From NCBI GenBank assembly GCA_030015575.1, contig CM057340.1:752377632-752441631 (forward strand): a DNA stretch of 64,000 nucleotides, in the 5' to 3' direction. Numbering within the stretch: position 1 is the first letter of the stretch; the number at the start of each line of letters is the position of its first letter. The translations under genes were made by a program, and so were the position numbers. Below are positions 1-10,002 of this stretch, one piece after another. The DNA comes from Agapanthus africanus. Lineage: Eukaryota; Streptophyta; Magnoliopsida; Asparagales; Amaryllidaceae. Below the pieces are notes generated by a model. It made no database searches. It saw only the letters and a program-made list of their open reading frames with translations, and had not been told where the DNA came from.

Positions 1-333
1 AACCCTTTCTGGAATTGCAGGCTTCTTCATGGGCCCATATGAACCTTGGCCCAATCTTGCGAAGACCGAGGCATTTGGTTTGGGCGGCCCGTTGAGAGGG
101 GCCGCAGCAGTTGCAAGCCGATCAAAGACCGACTTATTCGGAGCTTCTTGTAATGGTGTAGGAGTGCTGAAACTCATTGGCGGGATCATGGTCCCGAAGA
201 ATAGTTCAGTGGTGGCCCGAGTCACCTAATCCACCGGCATTGTGAGAAGGGAGGCCGCTTGAGGCCCGTAGGTTACACTTCCAGATGAGGAGGAACGTGA
301 GTTACAGTTGCAGCTAGTGCAGGTTGAAGCCAT
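1..333 (-). pseudogene. gag: gag N-terminal part of element A (partial, one stop)
   Basis: This is the first 110 or so codons of a Tat-like gag, aligned by eye with the gag starts at 14711 and 48281. The start codon at 333-331 lines up with the ATG in B and C. Shared landmarks are VTYGPQAA, the FFGTM stretch and the repeated SVFxRL motif (SVFDRL, SVFARLG). An in-frame TAG at 228-226 replaces a Gln codon (MPVEQ in B), so the reading frame is broken in this copy. The N-terminal portion has no recognisable enzymatic domain; the capsid-like core would lie left of the window. Confidence 0.75.
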
Positions 334-460
334 TGATCTTCTGTTTTTTGCAAGGAGCAAGACACCAAATCTTAGTACCTCGAACCTAAGGGCAACCATA
401 TCAAAACCGCGATTCGTTCGCGAACACGACACACGAAGTGTGGAGTGGAAAGAGGAAAAG

Positions 461-478
461 GTTCCACTGGGCGTGCCA
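461..478 (-). other. Primer-binding site of element A
   Basis: Minus-strand sequence TGGCACGCCCAGTGGAAC starts five bases after the LTR end. The same site occurs in B (14566) and C (48135) with small differences. Position and the leading TGG fit a tRNA 3'-end complement. I cannot assign the tRNA with certainty from this window. Confidence 0.75.
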
Positions 479-1084
479 GAATCTGTTCTCCTCCGAAACA
501 CGGAGACGGGACCGCGTAGGTCCGTCTTTCCTGAATTTGGAGGCAGATGCTAATTGGTTCTATCCGTCCACCTCTCCGAAGATACCAAGTTGATTTATGG
601 CACCGCATATCGAAGGTTTAAACGGATGCGGCCGATGTAGCAGATTTCGTCAGATTCCCCCTCGTTGAGGGGTTTTTGATTATGGAGACGCTCTTCCCTG
701 CAGGCGCAAGCCCATGCAGTTAATTACGCTACCGCATCCCGGTAACAACTTTCTCCCTCTCCAGATAGTCACTTCGTGTCGTGGGTGTTTGTTTTGTTTT
801 TGGTTGCCCGTGGATTGTATATAGAGACTAATTTATGTTGTCGCCCGTACGGCGTGGATTAGTCCAAATCCGTATCTTCTTAGATTTGGGTTTGGGGTTG
901 GGTTTAAGGATACGTTAGTCTCATTTGAGATTAAGATCAACTTAAACGTTTGTTGAGGATACATTAGTTTAATTTTAGACTAAGATCTACTCAACGGGAT
1001 CATTTAGATCCAACAAGAGAGCATTTGGGCTTTATTGTTTAGTTTAGGAACATTGCGGTCGATTAGTTTAAGGACATTACGGTC

Positions 1085-1318
1085 CAAGGTTAAGGACATC
1101 ATAGTCCATGGGCTTAAGGACCCCACAGTTCAAGGTTAAGGACATCATAGTCCGTGAGTTTAAAGACCTCACAGTCAAGGTTAAGGACATCATAGTCCGT
1201 GAGTTTAAGGACCCCACAGTCCAAGGTTAAAGACATCATAGTCCGTGAGTTTAAAGACCTCACAGTCAAGGTTAAGGACATCATAGTCCGTGAGTTTAAG
1301 GACCCCACAGTCCATAGA
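1085..1318 (-). repeat. 46-bp minisatellite in LTR A
   Basis: About five units of 45-46 bp repeat the core GGACATCATAGTCC followed by GAGTTTAAGGACC and CACAGTCC. Unit starts fall near 1095, 1141, 1186, 1232 and 1277. The same core builds a 72-bp unit in LTR C and in the C 3' region. Confidence 0.8.
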
Positions 1319-2506
1319 ATGTCTAGTTGTCGGGACCCGTCACCTCTCTGAAGACGTTGAAGGATTACAACGATAAATATCAGAGGAGTGAAGAGATGTA
1401 CCCTTAAACCAATTTTGGTTGAGAGATCTACAGCCCAACTTGGGACTAAGATCAGAGATTTATGAGCATATGAACTCAATCAATCTGAATTGAGGACTTA
1501 TGGCCAATTTGGGCTAAGTCCATTCAATTACAATGTTCAACATTTGTTTTTGAGTTATTAGATGTTTGTTTGAGCCCAATCCCTTGAAAATGCTAAGCAT
1601 TGGTTTGGTCTCTGACAATGTTTTGTCTTTAGTTGAATACTGTGCATTTATCATAGCTCCAGGCTTATTCAAAGAACAGTTTATGTTCTGTCCAAGCGCA
1701 CATAAAAGCATGTGGCGCACTTGGCACTAGCGCCAGTCGATGAGCGCAGTGCGCTATGGTTAAAGCGCTTTGTGCCAGATGTGAAGCGCTAATGCGCTTA
1801 GCGCTTTGCGCTAAATGAAGAGCGCTGATGCGCTTAGCGCTAGATATAGAGCGCTGATACGCTATAATTGAAGCGTTGAGGCGCTTGGTGCTGGTGCCAT
1901 ATAATGAGCGCAAAGCGCTTTTAGTAATGCAGTGCACACGTGAGGAGCACGTGGCGCGCTTAGCGCTGAGCGCTAGCCAATGAGCGCAGTGCGTTGTGTT
2001 TGAAGTGCTATGGCACTGCGGCGCTTTGCGCTAGATGAAGAGTACTTAGGCACTTTTAAATTAGGAGCGCTAAGGCTCTTCTTAGATTAGGAGCGCTAGG
2101 GCTCTTCTTAGGTTAATTTTGCGCTCTGAAGATTATCTTTTCTTTGATAAGAGATTTTGTCTCAAGATTCTAAGAACAAAGTTCTTAGTTTATAAGAGAT
2201 ATTTCAATCTCTTTTTGATGAAAGGCTTTGTCTTTATGGATCTGTGATCCTAAGAGAACTAAATAATTCTCCCCCCTTTTATAATGAGATGTTCATAATC
2301 TCTTTTGTGAAAGACAATTTGTCTTATACATCTATAAGCTGTGAAAGAAGTAAATACTTCTTTTTATATTGAGATGATTTCGTCTTTCTATTCTTTTTAC
2401 CTTGAAAAGAATTGTCTTCTTTGCCGAGAGCTTCTTCTTCTTCCTGGGATTTTCTCAAAGTTTATGGGGGGTTCTTCTTTTTATAAGACTTGAAGTCTTG
2501 GGGCCC

Positions 2507-2513
2507 TTATATA
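2507..2513 (-). promoter_or_regulatory. TATA box of LTR A
   Basis: Minus-strand TATATAA lies in CCCTATATAAGG, followed by a stretch starting GGCCCCAAGACTTCAAGTC that is also present in LTR B just after its TATA box. The conserved placement supports a core promoter driving element transcription. The start site itself cannot be read from sequence. Confidence 0.65.
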
Positions 2514-3077
2514 GGGCAAGCTGATCAGTTCAATCAGTTAAGGAGATCTTTTCTCCAATTGATTTGGGGAATTTCCTATCGTTGGATCGTTGATCCAAGG
2601 GCTTCTGATTTACAGAAAGTAATCTTCTTGTTTTCAACAAAGATTGGGGAATTTTCTTAACAGAATTTATTCTATATTTTTAGTGATTTTTAATCACCAT
2701 TGGATCATTGATCCAACGGTGTTCCAAATTTGAGGCACAATCTTTTCTGTTTGGAAAGATTCAACAAAATTTCATTCTTGTTAATTGATAATTTAATCAT
2801 ATCCGTTAGATATTTGATCCAACGGTGAGGAACATTTAGTTCCAGCGCTAGCACTTATGCGCTCTGCCCATGGTGCGCTACTTGGAGCGCAGCACTCTTA
2901 GCGCTTGCGCACAAGTGCTTTGCACGTGGTGCGCTGCTTGGAGCGCAGCGCATCTAGCGCTAGCGCCTAAGCGTTTTGCACGGGGTGCGCTAGTTGTAGC
3001 GCAGCGCTCTTATAAAAGCGCAGATTTAATTCAAATTTTGATTTCTGAACAGAGCTTTGCTCTAATTGGGGAAACAA

Positions 3078-3660
3078 CAACGTCATCAAAGACCTAAGGG
3101 TCAAACAAAAAAGGAGTAATGGCAAAACCCAGCTCCAGCTCAACGCTCATTCTCGATGTAGATGCGACGTCAACAAAGGCCCTAAGAAGCCAAATAAAAA
3201 GTGGAGTGATGGAAAAATCCTAACTCCAGCACGACGTGCTTCTCATGCCAGCAGGATGCATATGCAACATCAACAAAAGAACCAAGGGTCAAAGAAAAAA
3301 TAGAGCCATGGAAAAATCCTAGTTTCAAGTCTTGACGGTATATATACAACCTAGAGATTATCCCAGCGTTCCCCCTCATTTCAGCAGGATGAGAACGCAG
3401 ATATCAAATGAAATTGGAGCAATAGCATATTCCTAGCTCCACACTTCAACTGCAATACACGCAGCATAGAGGTCCTACAGATGTCTACCCTACTTCAGCA
3501 AAAAACCGGCGCGACATTGTCAAAGCAGAAAATGAAGTGACGGCATATTCCCAGCTTCGGGTCTCGACGGCAACTCATATAAAGCCTAAAAGACTATCGG
3601 AGATCATCCTACACCAGAGCGGAGTGTTTATGACTCATCGGGGCTCCAAATTGAGCCTAA
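3078..3660 (+). repeat. Degenerate ~90-100 bp tandem repeat
   Basis: Units begin near 3078, 3165 and 3265 with a variant of CAACGTCAACAAAG, then CCTAAG-GTCAAA, then GGAGTGATGGAAAAATCC. More diverged units follow to about 3660. No coding potential is evident. It resembles in kind, but not in sequence, the 169-bp array in element C. Confidence 0.5.
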
Positions 3661-3968
3661 CCTCAAGTAAGAAGCGTCATAGAAAATTCCTAACGCTTGC
3701 CCTTCTGGCGGTAATATGACCTAAGGAGATTATTTGAAGACGTCTTGTCCAGCCCCTGAAGGGATCAGAGACATGACAGTCGCGGGGCTACTCGAACAAC
3801 AGCTTGAAAACTGCATATCGAGGAATATATCAGCCAATGCGACGATATCACAGACTAAAACCCTAGTACCACAAACCTAACGGACCTCTGTCGTAAAGAA
3901 TGGGAGTTATCTGCATATAACGTTAGGACAAGTTTGCCTGTAAACCCAAGGGAGGTAAACTAAAAGCA

Positions 3969-4181
3969 CTCCGAAACGTGTACATAAACTAGAGGCTCCG
4001 AAATGAGTGAATAAACTACAAACTCCGAAATGAGTACATAAACTAGAGACTCCGAAATGTTTGAATAAACTACAAACTCCAAAATGAGTACATAAACTAG
4101 AGACTCCGAAACGAGTGAATAAACTATAAACTCCGAAATGCGTACATAAACTACAAATTCCGAAATGAGTATATAAACTAT
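3969..4181 (+). repeat. 27-bp tandem repeat with 54-bp higher-order period
   Basis: Eight units start every 27 bp from 3969 (3996, 4023, 4050, 4077, 4104, 4131, 4158) with CTCCGAAATGAGT. Units largely alternate between a GTACATAAACTAGAGA ending and a GTGAATAAACTACAAA ending, giving a 54-bp dimer. The minus-strand ORF over it is an artefact of 27 being divisible by 3. Confidence 0.85.
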
Positions 4182-4319
4182 TTTACGCCAAATCAAGACA
4201 TCAAAGGATAGAGAGGCGCAAGCATGAAATAAAATATATCGTTTATTCATAAATTGAAATGAATACAAGATACAAAAAGATAGGAAAAGAAGAAAGAAAG
4301 ATATACAGCGATAAAATAT

Positions 4320-4975
4320 TTAAGACGGCGGGCGGTTGAATAAGCCAACTAGATCGTCATTTTTCTGCCGGACTTCCGCCTCAAGCTCTAGCAATGCCGC
4401 AAGCTGAATCCCTGTCTGTGCTTGTTGTTTTTGGTAAGAGGAAAATCAATTCTCAAGCTCTTTCTCGAAAGTCTTGTGGGTCTCAACCATCTCGCGTGTA
4501 AAAATGACGGCTTTATCAAGAGCCACCGCCTCCGTAATGGCCTCCTGAAGGAACCGCCAAATTTCATAGGCCCGAGTAGTCTTAGTGGTGAGCTGGGCTT
4601 GAAGCTCCCCCAAAGCCTTCGAAGCCAACTCCCTTACTGAAAACTTCCGGTTGAGCTTTTTCTCGCAAGACTAGAGATTAGCCGCACACCGATCGATCCA
4701 TCCACGCAAGCTGGCCTTTACGGATTGGATATCAAAAGGAAGGCATACGCATTCAACTCCATGTAGGGAAGCCTCCACTTGACGGAAATATTCGACCCAA
4801 GTACACACCAGCGCCTTGTCATGGTAGGTGGCAAGAACGGACAAGGAAGCATTGGCTTCAACAGCAAATTCTTCAGCCATAACGGAAGTGTCGGCGCGAA
4901 GATCTTCAATAAGAATCGCCAGTGAGTGAATGCTCTATTTTTCCATCCTCTCAGACACACGTCTGGCATAAGGGC
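4320..4975 (-). pseudogene. Decayed antisense ORF of element F (C-terminal exon)
   Basis: On the minus strand a frame runs from about 4975 to a TAA at 4322-4320. It resembles the last exon of the antisense gene of C at 61428-62137: both have an acidic segment with EFAVEAN or DFAAEVN, then WVEYFRQVEASLH or WVNHCREIESCLH, then a long charged helical tail rich in Q, E, K and L. In-frame stops occur near 4673 and 4446. Shared AATAAA-like signals downstream on the minus strand (about 4243 here, 61330 in C) support a transcription unit running opposite to gag-pol. The N-terminal part is cut off by LTR B at 4999. Function is unknown. Confidence 0.6.
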
Positions 4976-5084
4976 CTGGTGGCACGTAAATCAGGGGCTG
5001 TTTCCCCCAATCAGAGTAAAGCTCTGCTTAAATTTTGAAATTTGAAATGAAGCAGCGCTTCATAAAAGCGCTGGCGCCAAGAGC

Positions 5085-5365
5085 GCCAGCGCTAAGAGTC
5101 AAAGAATCTGAGGCAGTGCTCACGTGCAAAGCACGAGAACGCTAGTGCCAAGAGCGCCAGCGTTGAGAGTAAAAGACTCTGAGGCAGCGCTCACGTGCAA
5201 AGCACGAGAGCGCTCGCGCCAAGTGCGCCAGCGCTGAGAGTCAAAGAATCTGAAGCAGCGCTCACGTGCAAACCACGAAAGCGCTAGCGCCAAGTGTGCC
5301 AGCGCTGAGAGTCAAAGACTCTGAAACAGCGCTCACGTGCAAAGCACGAGAGCGCCAAGCGCTAG
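5085..5365 (+). repeat. 71-bp U3 tandem repeat with G-boxes
   Basis: CACGTG occurs at 5121, 5192, 5263 and 5334, exactly 71 bp apart, each in GCTCACGTGCAAAGCACGA and followed by AGCGCT-type and GCGCCAGCGC motifs. The array lies about 370-580 bp upstream of the TATA box. CACGTG is the plant G-box bound by bZIP and bHLH factors; an enhancer role is my inference. Confidence 0.85.
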
Positions 5366-5703
5366 AACTAAATGTTCTCCACCGTTGGATCAAAGATCCA
5401 ACGGAGATGATAAATCATCAAATTACCATAATAAGATTCTGTTAAGGAAATACTCCTTAGAATCTTTCCAAACAAGAAAGATTGTGCTCTGTAAATCAGA
5501 GCACCGTTGGGTCAAAAATCCAATGGTGATTAAAAATCACCAAGATACAGAGTAATCTCTGTATGGGAAAATAATTTCCCAATCTTGTTAATAACAAGAA
5601 AGATGTCTTCTATAAAACAGAAGCCCTATGATCAAAGATCCAATGGTGGGGAAACATCCCCAAATCAATCAGAAAAAGATTGCCTTAACTGATCAACCTC
5701 CAC

Positions 5704-5710
5704 TATATAA
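5704..5710 (+). promoter_or_regulatory. TATA box of LTR B
   Basis: TATATAA occurs in CACTATATAAAGGCCCC. The downstream sequence, including CAAGACTTCAAGTC, is shared with LTR A at the equivalent distance, marking the core promoter and the start of R. Confidence 0.7.
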
Positions 5711-8390
5711 AGGCCCCAAGACTTCAAGTCTTACACAGAGGAACCCCCCCCACAAACTTTGAGAAATTTCAAAGAGAAGAGCAAGCTCTCGGAAGAAGAA
5801 TTTCTTCAAGGTAAATAAAACGGAGAGATCAAAGTATCTCATCAAAAGAAGAAGAACCTAGTTCTTTTTCTAGATCATAGATCTACAAAGACAGAAGCCT
5901 TTCATAAAAATAGAAGAGATTGAAGCATATTATCATAAAAAGGGAGGGAGAAGAACTTAGTTCTCTTTAGATCACAGATCTATAAGACAAAAACAAAGAC
6001 TTTCACAAAAACAGAAGAGATTGTAACATCTCCTATTAAAATAAGAACTTAGTTCTTAGATCTATAAGTGTCACGCCCCACTTCCCAAAATACGGGCAGA
6101 GGACTCGACGATGCCGCTACGTATTTACTGTGAAGTAAATACGCTAAGCGTATCTAAGCAATATAAAAGTAAATGCACAAGAGACAAGATATAATAAAAC
6201 AACAACTTTATTTATTCACATTCTTTCTGTACAATGCATGGAAATGTAAATACAACTGAAATAAAGCAATGCCTAAACAATGGCATAACAGAAAAGAAAA
6301 GATACTGAAATAAAAGTGTACAATGAACTAAAGCTCTGGTTCTTCAACGAAATGGTCCAAGTCTTCAGCGCTGGGCTCGATCTCTGACTTGTCCAGATCA
6401 CCTGACGACATTCAAAGAAGAAAGAAGAGAATGTCGTCAGCGAACAGATCGCTCGGTAAGTCCCAAAGATAAGGGAGAAATAGAATAGACAGAATAAAAA
6501 TGTAGCTTTTAAAGTTGTATTATATTGTTATAATGTGGTGTTAACGCTGTTGTTTGTAGCTTGAGGATACCAGTGTATACGAGTGGAGTTTCTATATGCT
6601 AGAGACTAGGGCAAACGGAATGTATAAGAAACCGTTGGGCCGCGGTACAACAGCAACGGAATATAGATTAGGTGTCTTAATCTTACTGTCTCGTGTCACT
6701 TCTAACACCTTCCGTACCAATCTACCCCTTAAACCCCAAGATGTCTTGTTTGTATAGTTGTATTGTATTGTCTTGTATTGTAAACTGTATAGATTGTATA
6801 ATTGGATGACTTACCGAAACCATGATATCAGTAAATAGATGTAACTGTAGAATCATGGATGTAACTGGAGAATCATGTAAATGAATTATATCCATGGTTC
6901 GGTTTGGTCAATATAGATTGAATGAATTCATGTTGAATTGTAATATTGTAGATTGCAGATTGTAGATTTTAGATTGTAAATTGTACTTGAATCATATTCA
7001 AGTCAGTTTATTAATGAGACTCAGTCTGAGTCAGACAATTAAAAAAGTAAATTGAAGTCCTGATTGTTTTGATATTATCGGTAACCGCTACACATGGGCG
7101 GTAGGATTTGTGTCTTTTTCAAGACGATTACCGTATTGATAACACCGTTGTTAAGTTGTCTACCTTAGATAGGCAAGCACTCACTTCTCCGGCTCCCTGA
7201 GACTCAAGAGATTGGTCCTACTTAAACCTATGTTTAGTAGGGTCCTTAGGGTAATTTATAGAACTTGAGGGGGTTTTATGTAAAAATAATTTTGTATAAT
7301 TTTCAAAATACTCCCCAAGTATTTAGTTATCGTCTTTAGAGTTATCATGAATGTAGATTTTATAATTGTGATATTTCTAGTGAGAATATCCTAAATTCAT
7401 AATAAAGGGTATTTATTTATAATATTGACTTGTATGGAATTCATGGTATATTAATGTAAAGTGATTCTTGTGATTTTTGAAAAGAGTTGGAATATTATAT
7501 TATTTCAAAATATATATTTTAATGTTACATATATACATAATTATATAAAAAAATATATATATATATATATATATATTATATTTCTAAAAATCTCATTTTC
7601 TTAAGATGTCGTATTTTAAATCTCTCGAGATCGAATGCTCCTTGCGGAGGTCTGAATCTCGCACTACTAAGCCCGAGGATGGGCGATAATCCGCACCATC
7701 CCGAACGGGTTCCCCAAATTGGGTTGTAGCGGTGCTTTGCAAAGATTTGTGTAAAATACTAATCTTTTAGAAAACGGTTTTAATAGTAATGGTATTTATT
7801 TGAAATGTTTCGTTTTCCCGTATTCTATGTTCCGGAGAAGTATTGTGCTATGCTGCATATGAGTGTTGTGAGGAGGTAGGTCATTACCTCGTGATCTACT
7901 TAAAGGTATAGCAAATTTGTGATGTTTAAATGTCGAAAATGAAACTATATGGTATTTTAATGAAAAAGTACGGTAAAATGGATATAGCAATTTGTTTTGA
8001 TATGGAACTTGTTCAATATAATTAGTTAGTGTTTAATAGTCAACATGTAATGGTTTAACAAGATTGTATCAAAGGAAAAGTGAGATTTTAGGAAGAACCG
8101 AATCGGAAATCGGATTTGCTCCGATTCCGTCGGGTTTTAGAATTTCGTATTTTCAGAAAGAGTAGAGAAGGTGGAAGGTGGAACTTACTGGCTTAGAGCT
8201 TAGAAGGGAGGAAGAGGAATCAGGAGGAGGCATCGGTACGTTGTTTCGTCGCCGGAAGCTCCTAGGGTTGTCGTCGGAATTTCGCCGAAGCTTCGCCCCT
8301 TTGCTAGCTTGAATTGTACACAATTTCACTAGGGTTTTCTTGAGAGTTTTGATTAGAATTTTGGAGTGAGGGGGTAGTGTTTAGGGGTTG

Positions 8391-8398
8391 TATTTATA
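8391..8398 (-). promoter_or_regulatory. TATA box in the LARD LTR (also 12319-12326)
   Basis: Minus-strand TATAAATA is preserved in both LTRs at 8391-8398 and 12319-12326. It is the best core-promoter candidate for the minus-strand transcript. Only the copy in the right-hand (5') LTR would drive the element. Confidence 0.55.
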
Positions 8399-8820
8399 GG
8401 GTTAGGCTAGGGTTAGGATAGATGAAGAGTTAAAATGAAAAATGTAATAAAATGTATTAAAAATGTATTAAAAGTGGAGTAATTGTGGTTTTAAAAGAGC
8501 TCTGGAAATGGTCTAACGAAATAAATTATACAGGTGTGTAGGGAATGTGAAAAGACACAATTTTTATGTTGGGGTCGTCGCCGGAATCGGCCGACTCGGC
8601 CGTGACTCGGACGTGACTCGGTCGGAGGCCTGAGTTGGCCGAGTCGAGGCCGAGTTGGCCGTTTTCCGGCCGAGTCAGGTGGCCGGAATCCCCCCTGACG
8701 GTTCATATATCATCTAGCAATGTTACATTTTTGGGTGTAGTGGGGTTTTTGTGAGATATGCACGTGTAAACCCTTGGTATTCTAAAGGTAAAAAATAAAA
8801 CAAATATTAAAAATAATGTG

Positions 8821-8889
8821 GGGGTATGGGATTTGAACTCTGGTGGCTTGGTTCAGTAGTGCAAGGTATTACCAATGTGCTACAAGCTC
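8821..8889 (-). other. tRNA-like / SINE-head-like segment in LTR (second copy 12736-12808)
   Basis: On the minus strand GAGCTTG is followed by TAGCACATTGGTAATACC, close to a pol III A box in a tRNA D-arm context. About 43 nt later comes AGTTCAAATCCC, close to a B box. The T-stem does not pair well, so this is not a functional tRNA. It is present in both LTRs, so it predates this insertion. A tRNA-derived SINE fragment captured by the LTR is my inference. Confidence 0.4.
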
Positions 8890-9007
8890 GTTCTTGTAAT
8901 TAATTAGCAAAACAAGTATTTAATTTGTGCTCAGGCAAAAGTACCCCTTTCTTTAAATTTTGAAAAAATTGCACAGAAAGTTGTACAGGGAATTTGGGGT
9001 TGTTACA

Positions 9008-9020
9008 TTCTGCCCTCCTT
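9008..9020 (-). other. Polypurine tract of the LARD-like element
   Basis: Minus-strand AAGGAGGGCAGAA directly precedes the 3' LTR start TGTAACAACC. It fixes the element orientation as minus. Confidence 0.8.
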
Positions 9021-9159
9021 AAAAAAAATTCGTCCTCGAAATTTATAAAAGGAAAGTGTAACAGATTCAAGGAAAGTTTGGGGACTGAAGTATTGATAGT
9101 GTATGAAAAATAACAATGTGATAAAAGGTTTTAAAATATGAAAGAGACTTGATAGTGTT

Positions 9160-9798
9160 ACCTTGGTCAACTGTCTTGGCTTCTATGGCTGCTAAGGTAT
9201 AAGCCGGTTGCCGTGGTACGTTCCTCCTAGCTGGAGGCACATTCCTCTATTTTCGAGGCATGTTCCTCAGTGCCTGATGGAATTGGCGATTTGACCGTGC
9301 AGGAAATCCACGTGGAGGTGGTGCTGGGAGTGCAAGACGAGGCGCAGGAGCCTCGATATCTGGCCGCTGCGGGTAGTTTATGGGTGTGTGAGCTGAGTTG
9401 CGTCTATAGGGACAGTTTCCAATTCTATGATCAGATGTGCCACAAACTAGGCACATGCCTTTTGCGCGCCTACAGTCCTTCCACAAGTGTCCAGTCTTCT
9501 TGCAGTAGAAACAAAAACTTGTTCATGATCGGTTAATTGTTTCTTTCTGTCTCTTGGGTTCAGAAGGTTATGTAGTGTAGGCTCCTCTTACCATCTGGGT
9601 GGCAGTGCGCTTTATACAGGTTGCTTTTGCTTCTGATCGGTTCACTAATATAGCAGTTTGCTGTTGCAGTCCAACCAGGAGGCTTCGGATTTCCTCAAAC
9701 AGAATCTGCTCGTTGATCAGAGCAGGGACGGTAGGAGTAATTTGTAGTGGTGGTGGAGTGTTGTTGAAGTTGGTGCTTGTGTTGTTTGGGGAATCCAT
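9160..9798 (-). pseudogene. gag: Residual gag with two CCHC zinc knuckles
   Basis: A single minus-strand frame from the ATG at 9798 carries about 75 residues of an N-terminal segment, two in-frame stops (near 9568 and 9535), and then two adjacent zinc knuckles. These are CFYCKKTGHLWKDC and CLVCGTSDHRIGNC, both C-X2-C-X4-H-X4-C. A proline/arginine-rich tail follows, another stop near 9247, and a short YTLAAIEA-like stretch resembling the ALTxxEA that precedes protease in chromovirus polyproteins. The capsid-like middle domain and all of pol are missing. The element therefore kept nucleocapsid-coding sequence only, and in broken form. Confidence 0.7.
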
Positions 9799-10002
9799 AA
9801 TATTGAAAGAAAAATTTAGGTTAGGACAGATTCAAAGTACATGATTCAAAGAATATGAAATAATAAGATTCAAGGAATATGGATTGTAAAGAATGTTTTA
9901 GTTGCTGGTTCTTGTGTTATATTGCTTAGGTTGTTCACGCAGAACAGAACTGCATAGTAGAGTTTCTTACAGCTCTGACCTGCATGGGCCGCCAACAAAA
10001 TC
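9799..10002 (-). other. Leader of the LARD-like element
   Basis: Minus-strand leader from the 5' LTR end (10003) to the gag ATG. A primer site is not clear: CAGGTCAGAGCT about 20 nt from the LTR resembles a degraded TGGTATCAGAGC (initiator Met tRNA complement). I see nothing else here. Confidence 0.45.

Larger units (their letters stand above)
1..3076 (-). mobile_element. Element A: Tat-like Ty3/gypsy element, 5' end only
   Basis: A minus-strand LTR retrotransposon enters from the left edge. Read on the minus strand it shows a 5' LTR (3076 to 484), a primer-binding site and the start of gag. All three parts match elements B and C of this window by eye, so it belongs to the same Tat-like family. 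The rest of gag-pol and the 3' LTR lie outside the window. The flank beginning at 3077 is older Tat 3'-region sequence (element F), so A inserted into F. The candidate TSD is ACAAC at 3077-3081, but its partner is outside and cannot be tested. Confidence 0.8.
484..3076 (-). repeat. 5' LTR of element A (about 2.6 kb)
   Basis: On the minus strand the LTR starts TGTTTCCCC at 3076 and ends AGAACA at 484, which fits the TG...CA rule. It contains, in transcription order, a U3 with GCGC-rich repeats (about 3010-2840), a TATA box, GCGC-rich repeats again (about 2100-1690), a 46-bp minisatellite (about 1318-1085) and a conserved tail before the primer-binding site. The same order of blocks is seen in the LTRs of B and C, though unit lengths differ. 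No protein-coding gene is supported inside it; the short ORFs are repeat-driven. Confidence 0.8.
3077..4998 (+). mobile_element. Element F: old 3'-region remnant of a Tat-like element
   Basis: This stretch lies between LTR A and LTR B, whose outer ends abut it. It resembles the 3' non-coding region of element C: degenerate tandem repeats followed by an antisense ORF remnant whose order and poly(A)-side sequence match 61330-62130. It lacks its own LTRs in the window. A and B both appear to have inserted into it, so it is the oldest layer I can see. Confidence 0.65.
4999..6068 (+). repeat. 5' LTR of element B, left part
   Basis: Begins TGTTTCCCCC at 4999, matching the start of LTR A. The five bases before it (GGGGC) are a TSD candidate. 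It covers U3, the TATA box and the start of the transcribed part, and stops at the TSD ATAAG (6064-6068) where the large-LTR element inserted. Confidence 0.8.
6069..9007 (-). repeat. LTR of the LARD-like element (3' LTR in element sense)
   Basis: 2939 bp, closely similar along its length to 10003-12925. Boundaries are fixed by TG/CA ends and the TSD. It contains a minus-strand TATAAATA, a GC-rich block with many CGGCCGAGTC-type repeats (about 8579-8690), a tRNA-like segment and an AT microsatellite near 7550-7576 that is longer than in the other LTR. No gene is supported. Confidence 0.9.

Noticed and set aside
5085..5365. CRISPR-like look of regularly spaced repeats
   Set aside because: The whole 71-bp unit is repeated without unique spacers, inside a plant LTR.
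8491..8706. Arg/Pro-rich minus-strand ORF in the LARD LTR
   Set aside because: Produced by the GC-rich CGGCCGAGTC repeats; the frame is not kept in the second LTR.
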